A stretch of 64,000 nucleotides of DNA from Plantago ovata (Eukaryota > Streptophyta > Magnoliopsida > Lamiales > Plantaginaceae), in assembly GCA_028274465.1 (NCBI GenBank), contig CM051457.1:60326899-60390898 (forward strand), written 5' to 3'. The position numbers were made by a program, and so were the translations under genes. The stretch's first letter is position 1, and each line of letters begins with the position of its first letter. The notes beneath the pieces are model-generated. The model ran no database searches. It had not been told where the DNA came from and was given only the letters and a program-made list of their open reading frames with translations. Positions 33,721 to 46,091 of the stretch are shown in pieces.

Positions 33721-34687
33721 GTGACATCTTAAGGAACAATGCCTTAGAATTTGAAATTCAAACGGCTCCCTTGATTCACTAAAAATAGAGGCCATCCGAC
33801 AAAGAGTTGAAGTGTGTCAACAATGTGATCAAACTCTCACTTGTGCTTAAACATTCAAACCCTTCTATACTCTTCACTGCCATTGATCCGTTCCAAGACT
33901 TAAAGCTTGAAAAAGCTACTTGTGAAGAAGTAAAACATTCACGCCTAAAAAATTAGTTAAGTGTTCTTTCTTTCGAACAAGAACAAGTCTTGACACCAGA
34001 AACAATCTAACTATTTTACTGCAAAGTATTCAAAGTTTTGTTTCTTAGATTACTTGTTGTAGCTGAATAAGTTATAATCAAGTCATCTCATCCCAAACCT
34101 CTCTAACTGATAAACACCCTTTTTCAGGCGTGAAATTAAGGGGGAATTTAATCAAGCAAAGTGTTGCTGATTATAAGTCCCAAGTTTGGTGGAGAACAAG
34201 GTTTCGTTCTCTAGTTAGGACGGAAACGAAGCAAGTGTGCTTTGGTTTCTGTAGAATCGCTCTAGATAGGTGTTGGAAGGAACCTCAAACTTATCTTAGT
34301 GGATTCAGTCCTAGAAATGACAAAGTGGATTAGTTGAGACATTACGCCACTCTCAGATACCACTATAAAAGTGTTTGTGTGTTTTACTTTACTGCATTTA
34401 GTTTTCAGCAAGCATATCTATCTGTACACTGTCACTCTGCTCACTTGCTGAAACTATTACTTACTGTTAAACCACTTATTGTACAAAGACTTCCGCACTC
34501 TGTTTTTAAGTATCAGTAAAACTTGTTACTGAAAAGTAACTAGTACTTGCTGAGAAAGTTAAGTATCAGCAAACTCATTACTGAAAAGTAATAAGCCCTT
34601 GTTGAGAAAGTTTTTAAACGACGAAAGTTTGAAAAGACTATTCACCCCCCCCCTCTAGTCTTTTCTTGTTGTTTAAAGGGACCAACA
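33721..34687 (+). mobile_element. 5' LTR of SIRE-type copia element F (left end unresolved)
   Basis: Ends ...GGACCAACA two bases before the initiator-Met primer site, with a C-rich run near 34644-34653 as in SIRE LTR ends. The LTR start cannot be placed; E occupies the left side. Short self-complementary motifs of the type TACTGAAAAGTA recur (34525-34590). Confidence 0.75.
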
Positions 34688-34689
34688 AG

Positions 34690-34701
34690 TGGTATCAGAG
34701 C
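34690..34701 (+). other. primer binding site, tRNA-iMet (F)
   Basis: TGGTATCAGAGC, 2 nt after the LTR end. Confidence 0.93.
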
Positions 34702-34799
34702 TGGAGGTTCTTTAACCTTCAGCACTGAACCTAGATCCCCTTAGGTAATTTCCGTAAATCACTCTCACTTGATCAGTTTGGTAGTCTTTTGCTGACAGG

Positions 34800-35913
34800 A
34801 TGTCTTTAGGAGACGCTCCCTTGCTGAAGCTGGAAAACTATGAAAAATGGCGAAACAACATGATGTTACATCTTGAGGCCATTAGTGATGAAATGGTCAC
34901 TGTCATTAATGATGGACCTATCAAGATCACTAAGATTGAGAAGGTTTTCTCACAAAACCACGGATACTACTGGTAGGGAAACTATCTTAGGAGACCCAGT
35001 TGACGCCGTCGTTCCAAAACCAAGAGAGGAATGGACTTCCGATGAAGCTAAGAGACTCCGTCTCGATGGCCAAGCAAGAAACATCATCATTCGATCAACT
35101 CCGGATACTTTACAGTGCAAACTGTGGGGTGCCAAAACTGCTAAGGAAGCTTGGAAAATGGTTCAAGATCTTTGTGCTGGATCTGACAAAACCAAGGAAA
35201 ACAAACTCGAAGTGCTGAAGTTAAAGTTCCAGAACTTTAAACAAGGTACAAATGAGTCACTGGAAGACTTGGACGTCAGATTCACAACTCTAGTAAGTGA
35301 GATGGCTGCCTTAGGAGTTGGAAATCTTTACTCAGATTCTGAGAAGGTGAAAACCATTATCAGAAGTTTGAACCAAGAATGGATCCATACTCAGAATTTC
35401 TACTACAATCAAGGAATGCCAAACATCACACCTACAGAGTTGTTCTCTCATCTTGCTACTGTCAACTACGAGACAAAGCAAGGAGAAAATGTGTTTGCTG
35501 AAAAATCACAAAACATTGCTCTTGCTGCAAAGCCGTCATCTTCAGAAAAGAAGAATGATAAAGAGCCCGCTGATGAAAATGCTTTAGTTGTTAAAAACAT
35601 GAAGAAATTCATCACTAAGGAACTTGAAAGGCGAAAAGCTAAAGAGAAGCTGAAAAAGCATCTTGGTAACAACTACCATAAATACAAGAATGAGGATAGC
35701 TCGCTGAACAAGCAGGCTCAGCAAGCAAATTCCTCTGAAGAACCAGCAGTTGGAAATGATCTCTGCTTTTACTGCAAAAGCCTTAGACACTTCAAAGCAA
35801 ATTGTCCTTTGCTGAAAGGTAAATCTGCTAAAGAAGAAGAAGTTCAAAAGGGCTTTTATTGCTGAAGAAAAGAAGAAGCTTCAAGCAAAAATCGATGCGT
35901 TGTGCATTGATAC
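34800..35913 (+). pseudogene. gag: SIRE-type gag, first part (F)
   Basis: ATG at 34800 (MSLGDAPLLKLENYEKW). A single-base shift near 34955 moves the frame to the one open until 35865, and another near 35850 restores reading to ALCIDTD at the D1 insertion point. UBN2-type gag domain (LWGAKTAKEAWKM, FTTLVSEMAALG), Lys/Glu-rich linker, zinc knuckle CFYCKSLRHFKANC. D1 splits the frame at GATAC (35909-35913); the continuation starts at 41156. Not translatable. Confidence 0.9.
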
Positions 35914-37102
35914 TGATGAACCGGAATTTGTCAAACTCTAGTTAATCAAATAAATTTGTATTTAGTCAAAGGCAATTCACAACTACAACGAAAACCGTAG
36001 TGTAGCAGTAGAATAACCTCGAGTGTCGATCTCTAAGGACTATAACTAGCTTTATCTAATCTAACTTAAGAATATAAAATCAACAGATGACATAGCAAAG
36101 GTTTTTCTTAACAGATAATGGAGATTGGTGATAGTATGGTCATTCAAAGCATAGCAGGTTAATAATCATGCATAAATTCCCCGGTTTTGCATAGAGATCT
36201 TTGATCAATGAATTGTCCAATTGTGTTCCGTAATTATTCAACACTACGAAGATAGAGATTTAGATAGATCAAAGAAATAAAGCAATAACTCAAAGTATAA
36301 TGCGTGATATAGCCATTAGCATAATTATTAACCCTTCGCTAAGAAATCACATACTATCACCAACGAGAAGTTTAGCTACTCATAGATGTCATGCAATCAA
36401 CAGAAATCATACCACGAATGAATGAAAACATGATGAAAGATATATAAATATAAATAGAAAAACTGTAAGATACAATGTTACCGAAGGTTGTCAATCTCCG
36501 AAGAATCACGATCTTACAAGCTCCAAAACGCTAAGAAAAAGTCTCTTCTAAGCTAAGAACCCCCAGAACAGGCTTTGGAGAATTCCTACCTAAAACTACT
36601 GAGAAAGGTGAGAGAAAAGGTCTGGAAAAGTATGAAAAACGGAGAAAACTAAGCAACTATATATAGGTATTCGTGAGGTGTGGGGCGAAGGGCCCCACAC
36701 ACCGGGCGATTCGCCTGGTGTGGGGCGATTCGCCCCACGTCCCGGGCGACTCGCCCGGGAGACTTTTTCGGCCAGATACGCGTTTTTGGATTTTTTTCTC
36801 CTTTTCGGAATCGGTTTTTGCCTTCTAGTGACCTTTTAGCCTTCAGACTCGACCCCTAGACTTCAAATCCTATCCGGAATCTTTCAGATACTCCAATTAG
36901 GCCTTCGGAACACCAATTCCTTGTCTACTTCAATATAATTGCCCGGAAAACCTCGTGTTTTACCCAAAACCTGTAAAATACAAACTAAAGGGAAACGTGA
37001 CACTATTCTAATAAAATGGACTAAAATATAGCTAAATTAAATAGAGGATAGCTAAAATAGGTGAAAAAGACTCAAATGAAAGTGTAAAATACACATTCAT
37101 CA
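35914..37102 (-). mobile_element. 3' LTR of D1
   Basis: 1189 bp; on the minus strand TGATGAATGTG...TTCATCA. Palindromes (about 36678-36762): GTGTGGGGCGAAGGGCCCCACAC and GGGCGA...TCGCCC forms, just upstream of TATATATA (about 36657-36666). Confidence 0.93.
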
Positions 37103-38648
37103 AACTCCCCAGACCGAACCTTTTCTTGTCCTCAAGCAACTAAACTAGACTCTAATGCAAAAAACAATGCAACACAAAAAATGGAGTCTCATGCCAAATA
37201 AAATGAACTAATCTATTGAATCTATCAAAACACATATGAACAAAAACCATACAAATCATAACATGAATATAGGTTGAAGAATGCCTCGATTGACCCATAC
37301 ACATTCACATAAGCACTTATGTCAAGACAAGATAGTCTCTCGTAACATTCTCTACCTGGACCTAGTAAGTGACGACGTAATGAAACATGTTAAAATACGA
37401 ATGGTTGTCCCGCGCCTATGAAACTGAGGACTTACTGTTGTTCACCAAGTTAAAACTTTTCCTCAAAGAGGTCGAACCAATACTGGCTCTCATCAAACGA
37501 AGGAGGGTTCCCTAAAAAAGGTAACACTCCCCTATTCTATCCATATCTCAAGCAAAGCCTTAAGCTATTCACCACTTCCTGAATGGCAGGACGAGGGTGG
37601 TCTAGAACAGATTACACTCAAACAAAAAGAAAAGATAGAAAATTACAACACTATTACGAACATTACAAGAATTGAAAAATGAGACACAACACTTTGCTAA
37701 ACTACTTTTTGGCTTTCTCTTTTTTTTTTGGACCCTTCTTTGCTTTTTTGGGGTCTTTTCTTTTTTTTTTTCTTTTTTTTTTTTTTTCTTTTCCGGTTTT
37801 TTTTTCCTGGAATTTTTCTTTTTCTTTTTTTTCGATTTTTTTTTTGGCCAGCAGTAGCACAACGAAAAAGAAATTAAAATGACACACAAACGACTTCCCC
37901 AAACCTATTCGAAAGAATAGGTTGGCGTACAAATTTTACGAAAAAGGAAAAATAAACTCACAACACAAAATTGAAAAACGAAAAGCAAGTCTAATGATAG
38001 CGTAACCCCCTCCCCAAACCTATTCGAAAGAATAGGTTGCAAACAAAGGATCAAAAATTCTCACAGTACCTCCTTCCTAGGCATTTAGCAATCTCAAAGC
38101 AAGGTGAAGACTTGTTGCCTCATAGGTACATAATTACTCGGGAAAACAACCATAAGACCCCAACATGCATCATCATATTATAAAGGCCTTCGTGAACCGC
38201 AATAGAAAAAACACCACTAAGTGATGTCGAGACTACCAAGCTTAACTAAGTGCAATACATAAATGTGACAAGCCAAGCGAGAAAAACCTCAAACAAATTC
38301 ATAGACATGAAGCATATTATTAATGTCATAATTAGTTAATCTACCCAATAAAAATGTTCAAAACATTTGGCAATAAACTCCACAAAAAAACATGCAAGAC
38401 TATCCTAGGATGAATGTAGTGTATGCAACTAATACTAAGAAAGCGGTAAACGTGCAAATGCAAACAAAAACAAGATACCATACTCAACATCACAAAGCCA
38501 AACAATACTTAACATCATGGTTCACATCCCATCCCCCTCATGAAACTTAAGCTAGTCCCTAGCAAAAGAGAATGAGTAAATAAAAAGTGATACTAGATGT
38601 TACCGAACGGTTTGGCCTCGGTCGGCTGAGAGCGGACATGTGAAAAGA
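37103..38648 (-). other. 3' internal region of D1 with stem-loop/purine modules
   Basis: Non-coding. Stem-loops at 38551-38563, 38017-38038, 37902-37923 and an imperfect one at 37123-37138; purine tract (T/C on plus) about 37709-37850; polypurine tract at 37103-37118. Confidence 0.75.
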
Positions 38649-38864
38649 CTAATTATCGGGATTGAAATCCCCATAATAGTCCCTCCACATGTCAGACAGG
38701 AGATCATTACCACTAATGTTATCCATTATCAAATGGAAACGAATCTTGTGCATCCGTTCCATTACTCCTCGCATCTTGGGAACCATCCTTGGCTCCTCTC
38801 CGTATCTGCTCAAGCAAGTCCACGATTCCCTGAAAATTAAAATTAACAAAACCAAGAAAAACAA
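38649..38864 (-). pseudogene. ORF2 C-terminal remnant (D1)
   Basis: A short minus-strand frame ending LLSDMWRDYYGDFNPDN, almost identical to the end of ORF2 in D3 (LLSDMWRDFYGDYNPDD). Everything upstream in ORF2 is missing. It starts almost where the gag-like ORF ends, so a large internal deletion joined the two. Confidence 0.7.
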
Positions 38865-38867
38865 AAT

Positions 38868-39626
38868 CTAAAAAATAACTAAGGGAATCAGATGGAAAAT
38901 AAAAAGAGTAAAGAGGATCAAAACTCCTTTGGGACTCATAGGTGGGTGCATGGACCAGGACGTAGGAGTCAAGATCAAGAGTATCTGCCGCAATTGATTC
39001 AAAGACACCAAATCTTCAGAGATTGGCTCCTCGACCTCAACACAACTCACGCCATCACCTTCTGACTCAAGTGAAGCAATGGATTCAGTTATCACTTCCT
39101 CCACGACTTCCTTTTGACCAACAACCTCGACATCCACAAGTAAGGACGTGGAATCCAAGCTAAGTATTGAGGAGAGTTCATCAATGGATTCTTCTCCACA
39201 TTCCTCTTCATCGGCAATGTCGATTTCTGGTGGCTGACTACTAAAGCGAGACGTCCATTCCCTTGACCCGGGAGGTGAGTCCCTATCCCAATGTTCCAGA
39301 AACTTGCTGGTTACTTCACCCCAAGTGCGCAACAATTTTTCCGGCGGGATTCTGAGCCATCTTCGAGCGTACCCTTCCAAGGCTCCCATAAATCCTCTCA
39401 TACAAAGTTGCTCATGTGATAAAATAACCCCCTCCTCATTCTCACGAGGTATCCTCAACACTCCTTCCTCGTACGTGTCTAAGAACCCCCTTGGATCATC
39501 ACCCATTGAAAACGTGGAGAGAATGGAGTAGTACGAAGGATCAAAGTCATAATTCCTGCAATCGTCATCCAATGTTATGCAAGGACCTCGAGGCATCACA
39601 TACCGGGGCAACGGAGGTTGACTCAT
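38868..39626 (-). CDS. divergent short gag-like protein (D1)
   Basis: An open 252-codon frame starting MSQPPLPRYVMPRG about 310 nt after the primer site. GPCITLDDDCRNYDF, GDDPRGFLDTYEEG, MRGFMGALEGYARRWL and TWGEVTSKFLEHW match in order the capsid blocks of A2 and B1 Gag (GPAIVL..RDLEI; EDVMGYL; MKVFAMGLGDRAKSWL; TWEKVFSAFMEKY), but identity is low. It lacks a zinc knuckle and protease. An acidic tract follows the capsid-like part and the tail is hydrophobic. It could be an N-terminal Gag that co-assembles with another Gag; this is inference. Confidence 0.7.
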   Translation of the reverse strand: MSQPPLPRYVMPRGPCITLDDDCRNYDFDPSYYSILSTFSMGDDPRGFLDTYEEGVLRIPRENEEGVILSHEQLCMRGFMGALEGYARRWLRIPPEKLLRTWGEVTSKFLEHWDRDSPPGSREWTSRFSSQPPEIDIADEEECGEESIDELSSILSLDSTSLLVDVEVVGQKEVVEEVITESIASLESEGDGVSCVEVEEPISEDLVSLNQLRQILLILTPTSWSMHPPMSPKGVLILFTLFIFHLIPLVIF

Positions 39627-39934
39627 CCTTTCTTATGACTAGTTTCTGCACACGAGGAAACAAGAAACCAAGGAGCAGAATCCACAAAAGAAAAACAAAA
39701 GTTTGCAAAGAAAAACGCAAATAGTGCAAACAAACACAATGTAATCAACAACTTTCGAGAGCACAAGCACGCAAGGTAACCGAGATCAGATTAGATGAAT
39801 TTTCTGAAAAAGATAGGGGGAAAGAAATAGGGTAAGAAAGTGAGATTTTCTGAGAGCAAACCCCCAGAGCCTGTTCTTCTGTTGGGAATTTAATGCTGAA
39901 ATTATAAATAAGCTAAACAGAAAAAGGAGTATAG

Positions 39935-39952
39935 TCCCCGGCAACGGCGCCA
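39935..39952 (-). other. primer binding site for tRNA-Asp (D1)
   Basis: On the minus strand TGGCGCCGTTGCCGGGGA, identical to A2; 3 nt from the LTR. Confidence 0.93.
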
Positions 39953-39955
39953 ATT

Positions 39956-41155
39956 TGATGAACGGGAATTTGTCAGACTCTAGTTAATCAAATAAATTTA
40001 TATTTAGCCAAAGGCAATTCACAACTACAACGAAAACCGTAGTGTAGCAGTAGAATAACCTCGAGTGTCGATCTCTAAGGACTATAACTAGCTTTATCTA
40101 ATCTAACTTAAGAATATAAAATCAACAGACGACTTAGCAAAGGTTTTTCTTAACAGATAATGGAGATTGGTGATAGTATGGTCATTCAAAGCATAGCAGG
40201 TTAATAATCATGCATAAATTCCCCGGTTTTGCATAGAGATCTTTGATCAATGAATTCTTCAATTGTGTTCCGTAATTATTCAACACTACGAAGATAGAGA
40301 TTTAGATAGATCAAAGAAATAAAGCAATAACTCAAAGTATAATGCGCGATATAGCCATTAGCATAATTATTAACCCTTCACTAAGAAATCACATACTATC
40401 ACCAACGAGAAGTTTAGCTACTCATAGATGTCATGCAATCAACAGAAATCATACCACGAATGAATGAAAACATTATGAAAGATATATAAATATAAATAGA
40501 AAAACTGTAAGATACAATGTTACCGAAGGTTGTCAATCTCCGAAGAATCACGATCTTACAAGCTCCAAAACTCTAAGAAAAAGTATCTTCTAAGCTAAGA
40601 ACCCCCAGAACAGTCTCTGGAGAATTCCTACCTAAAACTACTGAGAAAGGTGAGAGAAAAGGTCTGAAAAAGTATGAAAAACGAAGAAAACTGAGCAACT
40701 ATATATAGGTATTCGGGAGGTGTGGGGCGAAGGGCCCCACACACCGGGCGATTCTCCTGGTGTGGGGCGATTCGCCCCATGTCCCGGGCGACTAGCCCGG
40801 GAGACTTTTTCGGCCAGATACACGTTTTCGACGCGTTTTTGGATTTCTTCCCCTTTTCGGACTCGGTTTTTGCCTTCTAGTGACCTTTTATCCTTCAGAC
40901 TCGACCTCTAGACTTCAAATCCTATCCGGAATCTATCAGATACTCCAATTAGGCCTTCGGAACACCAATTCCTTGTATACTTCAATATAATTGCCCGGAA
41001 AACCTCGTTTTTCACCCAAAACCTGTAAAATACAAACTAAAGGGAAACGTGACACTATTCTAATAAAATGCACTAAAATATAGCTAAATTAACATAGAGG
41101 ATAGCTAAAATAGGTGAAAAAGAGTCAAATGAAAGTGTAAAATACACATTCATTA
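39956..41155 (-). mobile_element. 5' LTR of D1
   Basis: 1200 bp, very similar to the 3' LTR. The first base pair of the LTR reads TA instead of TG at the outer end. Palindromes about 40720-40803 and TATA about 40699-40708. Confidence 0.93.
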
Positions 41156-42480
41156 GATACCAGCTCCGAAGACAGTGAGGAAGAAAGCTCAGACACTAAA
41201 GATGGAGAAGCCACTCTTGACATAGAGATTGGCAAGGAAGTTTGTGGAATAGCTATGGAAGCTTATCCAGATGTGTCAAACTACGAATTCTGCCTCATGG
41301 TCGGTCAGGTAAACAGTCTTACCTCTGACTCTGACTCAGAAAGTGAAGATGAGATTGACCTTGACAGAATTCAAGGAGAAATCGAAAGATTTGAGAAAAC
41401 TCTGAGCAAACATCAAGAGAAACTACAGAATGCTGAAACTCTGACCAAGCAAACTACTGAAAAGTACGTATTGCTGAAGGAAGTGACAGAAAAGAAAGAT
41501 GCTGAAATATTGCATCTCAAGAAGTTGATTGCTGAAGCTACAGAGAAGAATTCTCAGATGGCAATAGAATTGGAAGAATATCAGTCCTCAATTCTAAAGT
41601 TACTTGCTGAAATACAAGAGATGAAAAAGATGAAAATCAATTTCAAATCTTATGTTGATGCAAGTAATACGCTGACTGAACTAAACTCTTATCTGAGAGA
41701 TCCATCTCAGAAAGAAGGTTTAGGGGCAACGTATGAAGGTGATGACCTAATAATCTTGAGTAAAGACAAATCACCAATTACCTTTGTACGCGCAGCTGAT
41801 AGTGGTCAACCAGAACTCTATCAGATTGGTCAATCTAAGGTTGCTGAAAAATGCAATCAAGTACCTTCGACCATAAAGCCCGCTGTTGCTACTCAAAGTA
41901 ACAAGACTTTAAAAGAAAAACAGGTTGCTGAAAAGCAAACTGTAAAGAAAAAGGATGTTGTAAAGCATTCCGCCAAACATGTTGCTGAAAAAAGCAATTT
42001 GTTAAGTCAAAAGGCAAGATTACTAAAAGTAATCAGAAGACCTTTACTAAAAGTAATCAGAAGACCTTTGAATCAAGTAAGGTTGCTGAGACAAAAGCTC
42101 AGCATTCTCCAAAAAGTGGACTCAGTTTCAAAACCAAGCAAAGTCAACTTTTTATGAGTATAAGCAAAGTCAGCAAAGATACTTCAAAGAGATGAACAAA
42201 ACCAAGCCTAAGAGTTCTGACAAGACTCAAAATGCTAGGGCTAGAAGGAACCTTGCTAGAAAAGAACTTTGCTGAAAAGTATGTCCAGCAAAAAGGTCAA
42301 CCGAGCAAGACACCACATCAGAAAGTGGATTTGATCAGCACGAATCAAAAGTCTTTCGGCTCAAAACCTCCTAGTTTCTCAGCAAGTAGAAAACAAGTCA
42401 AAGTTGAAAAACTTAAGACTTGGGTTTCCACTGGACGCATTCTTGAACATGTTAATGGACATCCAATATTGGATAATTAA
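41156..42480 (+). pseudogene. gag: SIRE-type gag, C-terminal part (F)
   Basis: Continues gag after D1 (begins with the duplicated GATAC, DTSSEDSEEESSD). A long Lys/Glu/Leu coiled-coil-like region (about 41340-41640) precedes the segment FKSYVDASNTLTELN, typical of SIRE Gag C-termini, then Lys-rich repeats with VAEK. A stop at 42155 and frameshifts break it; another open frame (42232-42480) ends ILEHVNGHPILDN. An 18-bp unit (ACTAAAAGTAATCAGAAG) is duplicated near 42029-42065. Confidence 0.85.
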
Positions 42481-42485
42481 CTTGT

Positions 42486-43253
42486 TTGCTCTTGATTGTG
42501 CAGACTTCAGCCACGGAGACAAACAATGCAATCTGGCACTTTGACAGTGGTTGTGGAAAGCACATGATGGGCAACAAGAATAACCTTATAAACTATAGAC
42601 AGTGGTCTAAAGGTCCAACAATAAGGTTTTCTGGAGGAGGCTCTGGTTCTACAAAAGGTTATGGTGACGTGAAGTTAGGATGCATTACCATTTCGGGAGT
42701 TCTTTATGTCAAAAATCTTAAGTTTAACCTTTTCAGCATGAGCCAATTTGGTGATAAAGGATACTTCATCAAAATCAAAAGTGATGAATGTAAACTTATA
42801 GACTTTGAGACAAAGAAGGTTATTATGGTTGCTAGAAGATCAGGAGGTTTGTACACTGTAGATTGGTCTTCAGCAATCGTTGAAAAATGCCTTGTCTCAA
42901 ATCACGATTGCCTTGCTGAAAAAGCATGGTTATGGCATAAACAAACAAGTCACCTAAACTTCAAGACGCTGAATAAGCTGTCTAAAAAGGCACTTGTAGT
43001 TGGATTACCTAAGGTTACTTTCAAGAAGGATGGTGTTTGCAATGCATGTCAGCAAGGAAAGCAAACCAAATCTTCTTTTAAGAACAAGGCAGTACCGTCA
43101 ACTACAAAACCTTTACAACTCTTCCACATGGACTTGTTTGAATCTTCTTCAACAAGCTATGTTGGTAAGAAGTATGGTCTGATGGTGGTAGATGACTATT
43201 CAAGATTAACTTGGGTAGTATTTATCAAGCACAAGTCTGAAAACAAGGACTGA
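42486..43253 (+). pseudogene. pol: SIRE-type protease and integrase N-terminus (F)
   Basis: Protease motif FDSGCGKHMMG near residue 19, then the substrate-pocket ISGVLYV region. The pre-integrase zinc domain (WHKQTSHLNF...CNACQQGKQ) follows, then the first integrase Asp in FHMDLF. The frame ends at a TGA near 43251, continuing after a shift at 43264. Confidence 0.9.
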
Positions 43254-43263
43254 AATACCTAAC

Positions 43264-44990
43264 TTGCTGAATAAGCTTGAAGTCATGAAAAATGAGAAGG
43301 TAAAAGTCATAAGAACAGACCATAGTACTGAGTTTGTAAACCAGTACATAACTGAGTATTGCACTTCAAAAGGCATACAACATCAGTTATCCTCAGTAAG
43401 GACACCACAAAAAAACGGTGTTGCTGAAAGGAAGAATCGCACCCTAAAAGAAGTTGCAGGAACAATGCTTGCTGACACTGAAATAAGTGAAGATTACTGG
43501 GTTGAAGCGATTAATACCGCCTGTTATACTCAAAACAGATGTCTGATTACTAAGGAATACAACAAAACTCCTTATGAGTTATTTGTTGGAAGACCTCCTA
43601 ACATCACCCATCTAAGAGTATTTGGTTGTAAGTGTTTTGTTCTTAACAATGGTAGAGAATACCTAAGAACATTTCAACCAAAGGCAGACGAAGCGATATT
43701 TCTTGGTTACTCCTTGCATAGTAAAGCTTATAGAGTTTACAACAAAAAGGCACAAAAGATCGAAGAATTAGTGCATGTTGTATTCTACGAAAAGTCACAA
43801 GTAGGGCCTGCTGAAGAAAAAATATCAGATTGTATGAAGAAGCTACTCATACACGAGCAAAGAACTGAATTTGATGCTAGGCAAATCAAGTCAATTGAAC
43901 TAAATGATGATTCTGACAATGACTCTCCTCCCCCAAGTCATGACAAGATAAATATAGTTCATGACAAAGAATTTCCAGCAAAAGACGCAGTTGCTCCGGA
44001 TGTTGCTGAAACTATGCAACGTCCTGTGCCTGCTGATGAGTTACCACAATCTAGCAATGTTGAACAAGCAGTTGTTGATGAACAGATCTCAGCAGAGACA
44101 CAACAAAATACCAGTAATACTGAGCAAGTATATGCTGAAGAGTCACATGCTGATGAGCAAACTTATCCAGATCCAAAGAGCAGAAAACCTGTTAATAAAT
44201 GGATTAGAGATCATCCCTCTATGGATATGATTGGTGATATTGACAAACGCCAAGTGACTATATCCAAAGTATCTGCTACACATGGACTTGCTGAAGAAGC
44301 AAATGTCGTAGAAGTAGAAGCTTTGTTCTCTTGCTTTGTTTTAGAAATCGAACCCAAGACCATAGAAGAAGCTTTAAAGCATTCTGAATGGATCAAGGCA
44401 ATGCAAGAAGAACTGGATCAATTTGAAAGGAACAAAGTCTGGAAACTTGTACCTCTTGTTGAAGGCAAGAAAGCTATTGGTACAAAGTGGGTGTTCAGAA
44501 ACAAGCTGAGTGAGTCTGGTGAAGTAACAAGGAACAAAGCACGTTTAGTTGCTCAAGGTTACTGTCAGACTGATGGTTTGGACTATGATGAGTCTTATGC
44601 ACCAGTTGCAAGATTGGATGCAATTAGACTTTTCTTGGCCTTTGCTGCTTACAATGACTTCATTGTTTATCAAATGGATGTTAAAAGTGCATTCTTAAAT
44701 GGTAAACTTGTTGAAGAAGTCTACTTGGAACAACCCCCTGGCATTGAACTTCCCTCAGAAACCAAGATGGTATACAAGCTTCAGAAAGCCGTATATGGTC
44801 TAAAGCAAGCATCAAGAGCTTGGTATGGTACCTTAGCTAAGTTCTTGCTGGATAATGGTTTCAAGAAAGGTGAAGTTGACAAAACTTTGTTTACCATGAA
44901 CCATGATGGTAAAATACTCTTAGTTCAGATTTATGTGGATGATATAATATTTGGATCTAAGGACAAGCAACTTTGTGATGATTTTGCCAA
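43264..44990 (+). pseudogene. pol: SIRE-type integrase and reverse transcriptase, 5' part (F)
   Basis: Integrase: second Asp in VIRTDHSTEF, catalytic Glu in GVAERKNRTLKE, and the C-terminal FLGYS motif. A charged linker follows, then RT blocks TKWVFRNKL, YQMDVKSAFLNG, YGLKQASRAWY and the catalytic YVDD (QIYVDDIIFG). The frame is broken at 44990 by the Pack-MULE-like insertion and resumes at 50602. Target sequence TTTTGCCAA is duplicated around the insertion. Confidence 0.93.
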
Positions 44991-45125
44991 TACTATTTCT
45001 TGTTTAAGACCTATTTAGTCCATGATACCATGAGACCATATAATATGGATTGATCCAATTCAAATCCACATCTAATAAACACACACAAACCAATTCATCA
45101 ACTAACTTCACTCCACAACACAACC

Positions 45126-45547
45126 ATGAAATTCACCTCCGTTTCCCCTTCCTCCTTCTCCTCTTCCTCCTCCTCTCACAATCTCCGCTCCCTGCCGTTT
45201 CATACCACGATTACGCCGACGCATTGTCCAAATTGATCCTCTTCTTCAAGGCCAGCGCTCCGGCTACTTGCCGGCGAACCAGCGGCAGACGTGGCGTGGT
45301 AATTCCGGCTTGGGCGACGGATGGACGGTGTCGACTGATCTCACAGGTGGTTACTACGACGCTGGAGACAACGTGAAGTTCAATTTCCCGATGGCGTTCA
45401 CTACGACAATGCTGGCATGGAGCGTGGTGGAGTTCGGGAAGCTTATGCCGCCGGTGGATCGGCGGAATGCTCTGGTGGCGATTCGGTGGTCCACTGATTA
45501 TTTGCTCAAGTCGGTTTCGCAATTGCCTAATCGCATTTTCGTCCGGG
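45126..45547 (+). pseudogene. captured GH9 endo-1,4-beta-glucanase fragment (exon 1)
   Basis: Starts at an ATG with a secretion-signal-like, Leu-rich region (in two frames because of a shift), then [11 protein letters not shown] second shift near 45250 leads to [20 protein letters not shown] and [19 protein letters not shown], the hallmark N-terminal GH9 block with the DAGD motif. It ends [15 protein letters not shown]...RIFVRV at a GTAATT splice donor, so the exon-intron junction was captured from genomic DNA. The remaining two thirds of the enzyme are absent. Host role of the parent: cell-wall glucan hydrolysis. Confidence 0.92.
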
Positions 45548-46091
45548 TAATTAATTAATTAATAGTGTTTTAACTTTTAATAATTTGATTTAATTCATTT
45601 ATCGACGTCATCTTAATGTTTCTGCAGAATTTTGTTAAGTTTATGAAACTGATTCTGTTAGTAAATGAGTGGATATTTTACAGTTTATTGGTTAATTCTG
45701 AGAGGGTGAACAACTGAACATGGTGGCTATGGAATTTGTTTGTTTGTTGGGAAATTAAATTTACAATCTACGATTTCTGTTAAAGTAGGTGGTAAATGGG
45801 ATGATGAACAGAGAAAGATCATACCTGTGGTCCAATATTTCTTTATGTTTAGTATCTTCACGGTTTGATATAGGTAAAAATATGCTGCTCCTTTATAGAA
45901 CAAGTGGTTTCTTAATCCACAAGTGGAGTATCAGAACCTGCCCTTGTAACTTGTATGGAAATAAACATGTGCACAACAGCACAAGCACAATAGATAGTAG
46001 CGTAAATGTAAACAAAGTTAAAATATGGATAAAAATGAAATCCATAAAAAATCTAAAAAAAGAGACGAATAATTTTTAACTCGAGTGGGAA
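45548..46091 (+). other. captured intron-like and unidentified sequence
   Basis: AT-rich sequence after the GH9 splice donor, probably captured intron at first. No coding signal I can support. Confidence 0.5.

Larger units (their letters stand above)
35914..41155 (-). mobile_element. Athila-like non-autonomous element D1 in F gag
   Basis: 5242 bp, flanked by the 5-bp duplication GATAC (35909-35913 and 41156-41160), so the ends are certain. On the minus strand: 5' LTR 41155-39956, tRNA-Asp primer site, a short gag-like ORF, a fragment of ORF2 C-terminus, stem-loop/purine modules, purine tract, 3' LTR 37102-35914. LTRs are of the A/D type. It has no protease, no leader intron and no internal palindrome cluster, and is the most reduced element here. 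Confidence 0.95.

Noticed and set aside
45126..45547. A functional host endoglucanase gene
   Set aside because: Only exon 1 is present, with two frameshifts, inside a transposon that itself interrupts a retrotransposon.
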